Source: Toxorhynchites rutilus septentrionalis (Eukaryota > Arthropoda > Insecta > Diptera > Culicidae). Taken from it: DNA of 64,000 nucleotides. Positions 34,021 through 45,639 of the stretch are shown piece by piece. How positions within the stretch are numbered: the stretch's first letter is position 1; each line of letters begins with the position of its first letter. The position numbers were made by a program, and so were the translations under genes. The notes beneath the pieces are model-generated. The model saw only the letters and a list, made by a program, of their open reading frames with translations, searched no databases and was not told the origin of the DNA. The stretch covers positions 101,160,904 to 101,224,903 of the forward strand of contig NC_073745.1 of the NCBI RefSeq assembly GCF_029784135.1, read 5' to 3'.

Positions 34021-34439
34021 ATTCTTCATTGAAGTTTCCGTTTTAATATTTTCCTTCAGATTGTTAGTTATTTTATTTTTACACATCCAGTTGTTCGATC
34101 ATAACATGCAATAAAGCGAAAAATTATCACTAGGAATAATTTCAGCAATGTTTTCTCCAGGCACATCATTTGTTGAATGAGTAATTGAAAATGTTGGAAA
34201 CATCCGTCATAAGGTTTCGGAAATCAATGAAAACTAAAGTTTTGGAGAAGACTTCGCCTTTTAAAACAACGGAAGCGAGTTTTAATGAAGCATCGTTATT
34301 TTTATTTTGAAACCTTTATAAATGAATCAATTGTGTAGAGTTCTTGTTTTTAGGAGGCTTAATTGAATGACTATTATAACTGAATGAAGTTGAAGAAAAA
34401 ATATTTTTTGGAGTTTTTTCTTTTAATTATATATCAGAG

Positions 34440-34735
34440 GCTCAAGAGTGCTACCGTGGTCGAGTGGTTAGCGTCCCACATTATCATGCCGGAGGTTCGG
34501 GTTCGATTCCCGTTCTGGCCAGGGGATTTTTCGTCAAATAAATTTCTTCCGGCACTGTGCACTGTGGTCACGTGTATTCTAGAACTTGCCATTACAGAAT
34601 ACATTCCAGGCGTTTTATCCGGCATAGAAATCTCAACTAAGTACTTCTAATAAAAATGAAGCAAGTAATACCTACGATCAGAAGGCCAAAGTTTCACTGG
34701 GAACGTATGTGCCATCCAAGAAAAAGAAGAAGAGG
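34440..34735 (+). mobile_element. tRNA-derived SINE
   Basis: RNA polymerase III promoter boxes are well formed: A box TGGTCGAGTGG (34457-34467) and B box GGTTCGATTCC (34500-34510), 33 bp apart. The tRNA-like head is followed by ~200 bp of unrelated body and a weak AAG-rich tail (CCAAGAAAAAGAAGAAG). The acceptor arms do not pair, so it is not a working tRNA gene. No clear target duplication. Confidence 0.75.
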
Positions 34736-35462
34736 GGCGCAAAATGTAAGTGACATCATCGATTTATCTACATCGACTCTCTCTCTCTCTTGGTCATAAC
34801 TTAGCTGCAACACACTCCAAGCTGTATTTGACAATGGGGAAGATAGATCAGAACCTCATCTATCAGATTATATAGCAAACACAAATTGGAACGTTTTTGC
34901 AGTTGAGTTATTAACTAAAGAAAAGTCATGCTGACAGTGAATGTCGAATTAGTACTAACTGAAGCTGAACTACTGAGAGAAGAGTCGATTCTCATTTTTC
35001 ATCTTCGAAGATTTCGAGCCCTGCCTTCAGCACTCTTGATAAACCATCGATTAGTAATCAGAACGAAGTTTGATAGAGCTGACTGGATTGAGTATCAAGA
35101 CGATATAGACAGCGACCTTGTAAGCTCATACTACATACCAGCGGTAGCCAAACTTTTGACCATTACGTGCGACTAATTGTTCAAATGTTAGGCGGCGTCT
35201 ACTAACGTTGACTGTATCAAAAATGTATGTAGTACTACGTTTGTAGTACTATGTATGTAGTACTAGAGATGTTCAATTGAACAACTTCGCAATGTTTGAA
35301 AGACCTTCGTCAGTGAATGATGATGGAACAGACGACGAAACAATACAGAAGACATTTAAAAGGAAATTGTACAGCATCAAAACTTTTTACAACAAGTTAA
35401 ACTTGAAACATGTTTTCCTTATATCAACGAACAAATTTAAACATGAAATGAAATGCAAAGTT
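34736..35462. other. No recognisable feature
   Basis: AT-rich; three tandem GTAGTACTA words at 35230-35267. The 72- and 82-codon frames here have no motif. Confidence 0.35.
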
Positions 35463-35466
35463 TTAA

Positions 35467-35580
35467 CCCGCCTGTACTCGCGCGTGAAATCATAACCCGT
35501 ATACTCGCGCACGGTATCACAGACTGTGCTTGTCTCTGTAATTTTGCTATCATGTATTTTTAGGCGTTACTTGTATTAAT
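35467..35580 (+). mobile_element. piggyBac-like left end (TTAA target)
   Basis: TTAA followed by CCCGCCTGTACTCGCG, CATAACCCGTATACTCGCGC and GTATCACAGAC matches the left end of the piggyBac-like relic at 50845. The right end is not found, and a TTAA-flanked MITE follows. Confidence 0.7.
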
Positions 35581-35584
35581 TTAA

Positions 35585-35792
35585 CATCTTGACGGCCATG
35601 GTATTTTGGCCAAAAAGTTCGTAAAAACCTGGAGCGTCCAATGGTTGATTTTTATACTAGATTTAAGTTTTAACGTAAAACGTGTGCTGTAGCGCATTCG
35701 TTCGAAGCTTCGGAAAATTTCGCGTGTGCAGTGATGCACTCATGACCCCAGTGGAATCATTTTTGAGTGCAGTACTCATGGCCGTCAAAGTG
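35585..35792. mobile_element. TTAA-flanked MITE, 208 bp
   Basis: Ends CATCTTGACGGCCATG and CATGGCCGTCAAAGTG are inverted (one mismatch in the first six bases), between TTAA at 35581-35584 and 35793-35796. TTAA duplication points to the piggyBac superfamily. It is inserted in the older piggyBac-like end 35467-35580. Confidence 0.75.
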
Positions 35793-36148
35793 TTAATGTA
35801 ATAAAACATATCATATCAAATTGAAGCCAAGTCGCAGTCCCAGCTCTCAAAGATACATATTGCACGATTAGAAAATAGCCAGAAATTCGACTAGTGAGTA
35901 GTCAGATTTTGTAAAACATCCGAAAACAAACCGTATGTATTTTTATTTTCTTATGTTGTAACTGTCAATCCCAGTCAGTTAGTGTTTTCCTAACAAAAGA
36001 CTCAACGTCGGTCCCTAGGGACCGACCCCGCGTTAGAAAAAAACTTAGGTCATACTAAAAAATATTCAATAAAATTCAATAAAATAAAAATAATTATCGG
36101 TTACTAAATAATCGAAGTGTAATACTTTATTTTCTGTAAAGTCTCATC

Positions 36149-36922
36149 CAGTCTTCCGTGTTTCACATTGAACACTGGGTACGAGACGAACAGTGTTCTC
36201 CCTACTCACGCAGTTTTATGTTTGCAGACAAACATTATTTTTTGTACCCGTTGTTTAAGAATGTGTCATGTTTGTTTCCCATGATGTTCAAACATGATGT
36301 TCAGTTTCTCTCGCATTTTCATCCCAAGCAACAGCAGTGTGTAGAGTAAAAGAAGCGAATTAGACAGCACACCACCACCACTCAACACACGGTGTGTTGG
36401 TGCGTTGATATGAAAAGGGAAGGGAAGGATTTATCATGACAATGGTGCAGTCGCTTCCCCAGACTTCAATTGGCAACATGCACGCAAAAAAATCTCATAG
36501 AAACTTCTTTCTATTCAGAGAATGTTTTCTTTGCACGAAACCAAGGATTATATAATCAGACTTGCAAAATGTGCATGAACTCATAGCCTCTTAGTTCATG
36601 TAATTTTTGTAATGCGAACTAAATTTCAAGTTCGTTTCTGTAAAAAAGTATTCTACGAAGAAATATTTTAGGATGAATAATTTCTTTCCGTGCGTGAAAA
36701 GAAACGAAACGAAAGCAATGAATACTGCGACATCTGGTGATATGTTTGTACATGATGTTCGTGAATTATGAACATCGTGTTTGTTTACAATGTTTATGTT
36801 TGTGTATCATTGTTCGCGTTTGGGATAGACATTCAACACTAGCGAAAATCATGTTTGAATTCAAACAAAGACATGTAATTTTCACATCGGGTGGACATGT
36901 GTAAGTGTTTGTCGGAAGACTG
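36149..36922. mobile_element. hAT-type MITE, 774 bp, perfect 8-bp TSD
   Basis: Ends CAGTCTTCCG and CGGAAGACTG. The 8-bp direct repeat GTCTCATC lies immediately outside, at 36141-36148 and 36923-36930. An 8-bp duplication with CA..TG ends is the hAT signature. The interior has many ATGTTTG/AACATG words and no transposase. Confidence 0.85.
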
Positions 36923-36930
36923 GTCTCATC

Positions 36931-37558
36931 AATCAATATTGTTGGTTTTATTAAGGAAATTGTGATTTATGAACATACAAAGCATTTATTTTCCATAACA
37001 ATTCACTCAAGATGATTATTGTATTCCTTATTTACCTAGAGGTATAAAGACCGAACAAATTTTCGTGTTTTGTTAATCGATAGGATCTTATCGAATTGAG
37101 TTCTTTCTTGATCGTTGACGAGTTTCATATTTTGAAACGTTACCGAAATATTTCCCAAAGCAAAACACCAGAAATCCAACAAACAAACCAAACATCTCGA
37201 AAAATTTTGCCGACAACTTTCACCCAACTGTTTATATAACAGCAAAAATAAGATAAACAGCAAAGTTCTGTTCACCTAGAATTACATAATAGGAGCCAAT
37301 ATTTAATTTCAGAAATTTCGAACTTCTCATTTACTTATTCATGGCTATACTTCTTGAAGGGAATCTGCACAATTAATTCACATCACTTATCATAGTTTTA
37401 AAATTAAAATAACAATATTGCATTAAAGATCGCATTCGCAGTTTTCAAAAGCGATATTTTTTCTCCAAAAAATTAGTTTTTATACATAAACACCTTATAA
37501 AATATTCACGGCAAAATGTGAGATTATAAATTTAATCCATTGCGTTTGGAAATAACGC
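36931..37558. other. No recognisable feature
   Basis: AT-rich, no gene seen. Confidence 0.35.
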
Positions 37559-37639
37559 TATCCTAGACCAGCTGGCGGGCGCCTAGGAATACCTACGCGG
37601 GCGACCGGTAGACCGCGGACTACCGTTTGGCCATCCCTG
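37559..37639 (-). mobile_element. hAT-like terminal sequence (right)
   Basis: Read on the minus strand: CAGGGATGGCCAAACGG, then CGGTCGCCCGCGTAGGT and CTAGGCGCCCGCCAGCTGG. Inverse of 33160-33237. Flanking octamers differ (GTCTCTAT against GTGTATAC), so the two may not be ends of one insertion. Confidence 0.6.
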
Positions 37640-38062
37640 GTGTATACTATATATGCTATCGAAAAGAATGTTGCTCGGTTTAACTTCTTCCCTTACGGTT
37701 CAATAATCTAGAAGTTGTGTTTGGAAGATAAAGAAAGATCAACTGGGAGCTCCCAGCCAAAATTGCAAGGAAAAGAATCAATTCGCTGAATGGAAGTACT
37801 TCTCATAGTGAAATTTGTGCCGATTATCCTGCTAAAATTTCACTGATGCTTCTGCAGGCTTCCAACCATGTATGAATAGTCGGTACCATCCTCTAGGTGT
37901 GGAAGGTTGGGATCATCATACCCATTCCTAGGTCCAAAAAGCAAGCTTTTCTGTCAGTGGTTATAAAGGAGTGGTAGCTAACGTATCGCTTGATATCCCT
38001 TTCATCGTAAGGACTAGCAACACTGCCTAGTCTCACCTAGAAATACATTACGTCTATACCAA

Positions 38063-40987
38063 TGCACAATGGTCCAGGAGATACATTTAAGGTGAAGGTG
38101 GAAGCTAGCCATTGTAGTAGTATAGGTAAACCCTCATGTAAAAATGGGGTAATAGTGTTTGTGAGAGAAGAGCAAAGCACACGTAAATAGATCAATTCAC
38201 TTATCAGACTGTGTGGCGCTTCATTGACACGAGTCTTTGAATACATTTGAAAAAAAAACAAATAACAATTCAATACTAAAGTAAAATGTATGAACGATAT
38301 GTTCCGATGAACAATTGCAAATATAAATATATATAGAAGGTGCATTTGCATATGATTCTGATTATACGCGAGCGTAACATGAGCAAATTTATAACATATG
38401 CGAATTGGGGCTCTTTTGGTATTAACAAGTTCTTCCGCATAGTAACTCGATGTTGATAATTTCTTAATATTTTCCTTCGTTGATCGTATTGTTTTCACAT
38501 ATTCACGTTGGAAAGCCTTAACCCTTCTCTTCGTTGGCCGAGGCATTTAGATTGAATTTAATACTTTTCCGTTTACTGTTTTTGAAAGCATAGGCAGCCG
38601 TGGCAGTGTTCCGAGCTCTGCAATACAATTTTCTTACCCAATGTTAAAGTTGCTAAAACTTACATTATAGACCCATTAAACGTAAAAATAATAATTGTAT
38701 TGATATCAACACAATTTTATTCTATTGATTTTCATGACATGGGACGCTATGACTCCGGAATAACATTTTATTGAGTGGTTTTTATAGCTGTTTCGATGAT
38801 GTTGTTTGGCATCAGTGTCGAAAAAATAACGATGCTTCCACCAATACAAACAAAACCATTGCAGAAGATTGAAAAACGAAAATTTAACTTTCAGAGCACT
38901 TGCTCGAGTTTTCCGACGTTCTTCACTATACGGTGCGAAAGCAGATGAAAATTTAATATCTTGTGAGTGATTAGAGTTTGGTTGATATTACTTGATGGGA
39001 AGTGTGCGAAAACGATCATTTTCTTCACACTGTTTCGCAAAATTATTGATTTTCGTTCGAGAGGTGAGGGAGGGAGATGAAAGAAATGAGCGCCATTGTG
39101 GCAGCCATTTGTGGCTAGCTTCCACCTTCACCTTAAGTGGAAATTAGCATTGAGAGCTTGACAGTTATTCTCTAGGTAAAAACTGTCTTAGACAAAGTTG
39201 TTATTCATGATAGAGCACTCGTTTTTATGTTGTCAAAAATAGGGTGACCAAAATTTTCGATGAAATAAAAAATCTAACTTTCTTATCTTTATAGATAGAG
39301 GTGAACATAGTTCGACAATGTTGTAGCTTTAATTATTTGAGACATCTTTGTAGAACAAAGTTTTTCTCTATCTCTTGAAATAACCGATATAGCGCCTTTT
39401 TTCTAAGTTACGTTAGGGTCACTATGAAAAAAAACTGTTTTTTTTTATCTAACTTTTATATTTCAAATTTTACATGCAAACTGTCTTCGTAAGACTTTTA
39501 GAACTTACTAAAACAAACATTCTTCGATGCAGAACATGTCAATATCTCAACTTTACTCAAAGTTATTGATATTTCTTCCCAAAAAACATGCTTTTTTCAT
39601 TTGTGTGTCATTCTTTCTGGGGCAAACATTAAAAATGTTTGTTGACAGAATTTGAAAGAACAGATTTCACTCTATGTAATATGTGATTTTCAAAACTATG
39701 TTATTTTTTGTGTTTGATGGGTTGAGAAAACCCATCAATAACTTTGAGCAGGATTAAGATATTGACATGTTCTGCATCGCAAAATGTTGGTATTGATAAG
39801 CTCTAAAAGTCGTACGAGGACCATTTTTATGTAGAATTTTAAATGTAAAAGTTAGAGTAAAAAAACAGTTTTTTCATAGTTACCGTAATGCAACTCAGAT
39901 AGAAGGCGCTAAAAACAACTTTGTGTGAGATATTTATTGTTTAGACAAAAACATTCTTAGACAAAGTTGTTACATATGATAGAGCACTCATTTTTATGTT
40001 ATCAAAAATAGGGTGACCAAAATTGTCGATGAAATAAAAAATCTAACTTTCTTATCTTTATAGATAGAGATAAACGTAGCTCAACAATGTTGTAGCCCCA
40101 GTTATTTTAAACAACTTTGTAGAACAAAACTTTTTTCAATTTTTTTAAAATAATCGATTTAATGCTTTTTTCTAAGTTGCATTAGGGTGACCATGAAAAA
40201 ACGTGTTTTTTCTGCTTTGACTTTTATATTTCAATTTCTACATCAAAACTGTCTTCGTACGACTTTTAGAGCTTATCGATACCAATATTTTGCGATGCAG
40301 AACTTGTCTAAATCTTAATCCTACTCAAAGTTATTGATGGTTCTTTACCCAAAAACTCATGATTTCAATTTTAATTTACTCAAACACAAAAAATAACATA
40401 GTTTTGAAAATCACACATCATGTAGAGTAAAATATGCTCTTTCAAATGCCGCCAATAAACTTTGTTTATGTTTGCCCCAGAGAGAATGACAAACAAATGA
40501 AAAGAGCATGTTTTTTGGGAATAAATATCAATAACATTGAGTTAAGTTGAGATATTGACGAGTTCTGTATCGAAAAATGTTTGTATTAGTAAACTCTAAA
40601 AGTCTTTCGAAGACAGTTTGCATGTAAAATTCGAAACATAAAAGTTAGTGCAAAAAAAAACGGTTTTTTCATGATTACCCTATCGTAACTTACAAAAATG
40701 GCGATATATCGGTTATTTCAAGAGATAGAGAAAACCTTTGTTCTACAAAGATGTCTCAAATAATTAAAGCTACAACATTGTCGAACTATGTTTACCTCTA
40801 TCTATGAAAATAAGAAAGATAGATTTTTTATTTCATCGAAAATTTTGGTCACCCTATTTTTGACAACATAAAAACGAGCGCTCTATCATGAATAACAACT
40901 TTGTGTAAGACAGTTTTTGTCTAGAGAATAACTGTCGAGCTCTAAAAGCTAATTCTCACTTAAATGCATCTCTTGGACCATTGTGCA
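38063..40987. mobile_element. Large foldback element, ~1.9 kb without its insert
   Basis: Ends TGCACAATGGTCCAxGAGAT (left) and the inverse (right, ending CCATTGTGCA). From 39137 the left arm (GACAGTTATTCTCTAG, AGACAAAGTTGTTATTCATG, AATAGGGTGACCAAAATTTT, CGACAATGTTGTAGCTTTAA, AAATAACCGATATA, TTTACATGCAAACTGTCTTC) returns inverted between about 40000 and 40975. Each arm is several hundred bases, with shorter copies of the same modules repeated near the centre (39960-40170). No ORF spans it. A TTAA-type element interrupts the left arm at 38091-39132. Confidence 0.85.
38091..39132. mobile_element. TTAA-flanked element, 1042 bp, inside the foldback
   Basis: Perfect 21-bp ends, GGTGAAGGTGGAAGCTAGCC plus A, inverted, with TTAA at 38087-38090 and 39133-39136. 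The uninterrupted right arm of the host foldback reads through this point (CATTTAAGTG in reverse complement), proving insertion into TTAA. On the minus strand 38546-38091 there is an open frame starting MPRPTKRRVKAFQREYVKT, basic at the N-terminus, running through the left end. I recognise no domain; it might be an exon of a transposase or a captured fragment. Confidence 0.85.
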
Positions 40988-41721
40988 ATGTCCTGGAAAA
41001 AAGGTAATGATGATGGTGATTTTTCGACATAGCATGCGCTGCCATAACTATTTCTCACATAGTGACGTCAGTTGTTGTGTTTATATTCGATTGCCTACCA
41101 CATCCATGTGAAAATGCTATTTTCAGCATGTGTTTTATCAATGAAAAACAAACATTTGATTGAAGTTCCCGCTGATTATGAATATAATGTGACAGCGTGC
41201 AGTGGATATTTGTGAAATAACGTTAAAAAAGACGAATAAAAGTGATATTTCAGTACAACATTTTCACTCCCCCACGGCCATAGAAACGAACGAGATTTGG
41301 TTAGTATTACCGTACCATATACATATATTACTATGGCTCTCAGTGTCGGTTTGTGTGATGTGAAAAAATAGTATTCAATTAAGCAGCATTTCACCGAAAA
41401 TGTTAATGCTTCCGATGACTAAGAATACAACTGCTCGCTGAATATAAATAAAGGAAATAAGTAACAATACAATTGTCATCTGCTAAAAAACAAACCGTTG
41501 CAAGATTTCATGAGAAATTGGGCTCAAATCAGCATGAAACTGTGAGTATTTTGAACATTGTTTTGTTTCTTCCATATACATTTCCTAGAGAACGCAAATA
41601 ATTACGACACGAAATTTTGAATGCAAATACATGTATACTTCGCCTACTGCTTCACCTCGACCTCATTGCGTCTATACATTGTCCATCATCCATCACGCTT
41701 AGATCGACGCCATTTATTTTA
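40988..41721. other. No recognisable feature
   Basis: AT-rich without repeat ends or coding motifs. Confidence 0.35.
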
Positions 41722-42725
41722 GAAGTTATTTTGACGTAGAACTACGTTTCACATTACGAGTGCCAGATCAGGAAACAGGTCACGTTTTTATGATATAAAG
41801 TTAACGTTAATAACTATTTTTGATGCGAACGGATTTTAATGATTTGCATACCAATCGAATCGTAAATTTTCTAAGATTTGCTTTATATGCTATACATTAC
41901 AATCCCACTGTCTGTATATGGTTTAAAATGATGAAAATTGCAAGTATTCCCATTTCTCCATACATTTGTTCTGTCCATTTGTGTGCTTTCCCGAACAGAG
42001 CTGTCAATAACGGCAACTTATACAGCCGCTAGAGTAGAAACAACGAAGGGGATAGCGAAAAGAGAATACTCCACCCTTGCATAGTAAGTAAGCTGTCGCT
42101 AGTGTATAAGTATTACATCTCCTCTACGGAAAATTCTCAGAATCTTTCTGTGCCCAAAACAACGAAGGTCGCTTAGTCTGCTCGTTTTGTGTTTTATGTT
42201 TCCCCTCGAGCTGTGAACGCTAGCGAATATTTCGTGTGCATCGGATCTGTTCTGATGCAACAAATCTTTGTTGATTGCTTTGACCGAAAGTCAAGAAACG
42301 ATTTTCCATAAACGGTCATTCTCACGATGTTTCATTTTTATCGCTGCAACTATGTGCATCTGTTAGACGCATGTTTGATGCTTGTTGAATGGCGGTGCAC
42401 GTAAGATGGATCTCGTTATACACTCAGTGCAATGCGTGCATTGATATGAAGAAACAAATTGCGACATATGACCAATTAGTGTATTGTTCTCGCAAAGGCA
42501 AGAAAGAATCGTTGCTTCTCGAAATGATTCTACAATACCACGCAAGCCATTAAACCTTTTGAGGCTCCTCGGAACTTTTTACCAAAGAGTTATTTATGAA
42601 ATTTATGAAATTCGACGTATTCGCAAATAATATCCGAAATGATAAACCAACAAATTGAACAAAAAAAGATTGCGTAGTCCTACGTCCTAAGCGATCGTGT
42701 CTCGGATACAACCCCTCGATGTTTT
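41722..42725 (-). mobile_element. Non-autonomous element of the A-end/B-end family, no minisatellite
   Basis: The left end TTTTGACGTAGAACTACG..AACAGGTCACG is the inverse of 27370-27412. The right part (42415-42725: TGCAATGCGTGCATTGATAT, CTTGCGAG inverse, AATGATAAACCAACAAATT, GCGTAGTCCTACGTCCTAAG) is the inverse of 55765-56056. It has the same ends as 26295-27420, but the interior differs and lacks the tandem array. Confidence 0.65.
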
Positions 42726-43075
42726 TAAAATAATTTCAAAATCGTTGGAGTCTTTTTCACCGCAGACTATCAGCTTTGTTTCTGTTTAATATCTCGTACA
42801 TGACTGAAACATTTCAAAAGTTACAACTTTTCGGTTGCGTTCAGATTATAATATTACGGAAAAGTAATATTCGAGTAAAGTGCCTCCGCAATCGCTTCGC
42901 TGGATGCAATCCAATAATCGACTTAATGACATTTCAATTCCTGAACCTCCGCAATCAAAGTGTTCAATATGCAATAAATTACTCTTATATCACTTGTGAA
43001 TGCTTCACACGGGTCCCAGAACAATGAAGAATAAATATTCGAAGTCGGATTCATACCGTTTCCGAAATGCATATA

Positions 43076-43598
43076 CAGCCATTCCATGCCAAACCGATAT
43101 AGTGGTTATCAGATTTTCGTAAAAATTGGTAGTTTTGTTGTTTATCGCAAAACATTTGACCCGTATTTTTTTATTTATTTATTAGGGTGACCATTTCCAT
43201 TTTAGGGTTGTCCGAAAAATCAACTTTTTCCTCTTTTTTCCAAAAATGACGTTTTTTAAAAATTTTTGAACTTTTGAACTACAAACCCGATTCAGATGAT
43301 CGACATATTAAATTAAAGTGAATCACCTGGTCTTTTTTAAAACGAATGCTATACCAGCAGAAAATTCGATTTCTGCTCTCGTTATTATTGATTGTATTCG
43401 TTTTTTTATTGTTTTCATAGTCTCGGGACCAAAGGCGCTATATTTTTTTATATTTTTTCTGGAAAGCTGATGATTTTTCACATAACATATCTCGAACCCA
43501 GAGAGGCGTTTTTTCCGTTTTTGAGTTATGATTTTTCAAAGTTAACCGATGGTTCGAAGCCACAAGAACCACTATATCGGTTTGGCATGGAATGGCTG
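43076..43598. mobile_element. MITE with 32-bp perfect TIRs
   Basis: CAGCCATTCCATGCCAAACC and a further 12 bases (ending TAGTGGTT) are exactly inverted at the right end. The outside is TATA on both sides, so the duplication is TA or TATA. The element is 523 bp with no ORF. Fragments at 13547-13745 and 58110-58360 are older copies. Confidence 0.93.
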
Positions 43599-45369
43599 TA
43601 TATGTACAAGGCAACGGTAGCAAATATGCCCGTGCCACTTGGCGTTGTTCCGGGGAATTTTTAATTAATAATTTTTCAGTTATTACCAACGCAATAAAAA
43701 TGGGCACGTGTGTGGCTTGATGAATATTTGAAAAATGAAGAATAAATATACGAGATGGAAACACTCTTTTCTGTCTGATTCTAAATTTATTCGCAAAAGT
43801 TTTTACAATGAAATCGGGTTCAACTGGGCTTAACCTGGATATGCTCGCCATCGAGTTGTGGATATTCAATAGCTGCAAAAAAAAAGTTGCTTCGCTTCGG
43901 GACGCAATCGAATGTAAAAAAGTACCATGATTAAATAAATACTCACTCGAATGCAATTTAGCAAGGATATGCCTAAACTGTAGCTCGATGATGCAGATAG
44001 AACTTTTATGTTCAGGACCGGAAGCAGTTTTTGGTCCATTTCCTGGCAAATTCCCCCACTTTAGTACTTATTGCGTTCGATCGTAATTAAATTCAACTGT
44101 GGGCTTAATTAAACAACGTCCTAAGCACTGCTGAAAAACTTCAGAATGCTTTCCAATAATCTTTCCTCGAAGCAAACAAACGTGACATGAGTGGCCAAAT
44201 GTCTGATAAAAAAAGCAGACAGCTAACATCTATCCATCAAACTTTGCCTCTGCCTGTTCGGTCTTATTATTCCCAGTGAAATAATTATGCTCCCGAGTAT
44301 CGATAAGAGGGGGAAAATTGGAAAAAAAAGTTTGCTCCCACTTGCAGACGGCACTACCAACCAACCAGACTCGCTATTACTAAAGTTTTCCATTATTATC
44401 TGCCATTCCCCATTTCCCAGCCATCCGTGGGGCGAATAAAAGCGATCAAGTATCATCATAATGGTACCGCTGTTTCCCCTATTCTAGTTGGTGAAAAATC
44501 TTCAAGCCAACATCATTAGATATGGATAAGTTTTGCTCTCGCTTTAGCCATTGCATCTCATCTCGGCACCAGGAGTAATAATCACGGGTAAATCTCTTCT
44601 GATCCTCAACAATATACGAGTATAGTACACCGAAAGAGACACGCGAAACCAGTTTCCGCCGAACCGGCTTGTGATCAGAAGGCAACCAATTCGCTGCTCG
44701 TCATTTTCGCCTTTATTGTGGTCGCCCGCCATCATCAGTGCGCGGTCAAGTTTTTCCAGCATCGCGCACCGGGACGACATCAAAAGCCACCAGGGATGCT
44801 TTTAACCCGACTCCGTTCTGTTTGTTTGTTGGTGGCAAGAGAAAAAAAAACCACCGGGGACCTGGAGCGAGATATTTATCTTGTTTATGATCTTTCATCG
44901 TGGCTACTGTTTTGTTTTTTGTTTCTATTCTGTCACTGGTAACAGATGTGTCCTCTGTCGGTTTTATGTCCCATTGAATGAGTGTTATGTTTATGATGTG
45001 CGTTTATGAGAAGCTGTTGTGGGGGCGAAAAGTTGAGACAATTTTAACGCTAACACGGGGTCAATTTAGGTGTTGATGATGGACAGTCAGTAGGATTATG
45101 ACAATCAGTTAAGAAGTTAGAACATCAATTGAGTGACACTTTGTCTGTCGGATTATACAATTTTAGGGGAAAATTCAACTGAAATGTAAACCAACAAATG
45201 ACGACCTCATGGATGAAATATTCAACAAGGAAAGTTTTCTATTGTATTTCATTCTCTAGAGGACAAATGATACACGTATGTAATGTCAGACGAACGTTAC
45301 TTAAGGAGGTATTCTAGTGTAAGGGCACGAATTTCGGACCTTTTTTCATGCTTGGAAAATATAAAAAAA
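43599..45369. other. Apparently single-copy, non-coding
   Basis: A 203-codon minus frame (43438-44049) overlaps the MITE above and has no family motif, so I do not call it a gene. Nothing else recognised. Confidence 0.45.
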
Positions 45370-45482
45370 AGTAGAAGGGTCTGAGCCTAGAGGGTACGGA
45401 CGGAAGTTTGACGTAGGACTGTGATTGTTCAAAACAGTTGTTTGTTTTAAATGTAATTGATTTAATTGTTCAGAAATCTTAT
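45370..45482. repeat. Dispersed repeat, GTCTGAGCCTAGG family (copy 3)
   Basis: AGAAGGGTCTGAGCCTAGAG, GACGTAGGACTGTGATTGTT and AATTGTTCAGAAATCT match copies at 1695 and 21722. Confidence 0.65.
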
Positions 45483-45639
45483 GGGCTCTTAAGTTCGACT
45501 CGAAACGAGTCGAACGGCGTGAATTTTGTTGTTCCCTCTTCCTGGGACACTTTTCCTAGTTAATGGCAGTACAAAATTTAAAATTTCATCAAATGGAGCT
45601 ATTTAAATCTGCCATCTCCCTTTTTTATTAATTCACTGC

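Noticed and set aside
34440..34520. A tRNA gene
   Set aside because: Good A and B boxes, but the acceptor arms do not pair and a SINE body follows.
33160..37639. One complete hAT transposon
   Set aside because: Ends match but the flanking 8-mers do not, and no hAT transposase is readable between; reported as two ends only.
43438..44049. 203-codon minus-strand frame
   Set aside because: Overlaps the 43076-43598 MITE, has no family motif or codon structure; a chance frame.
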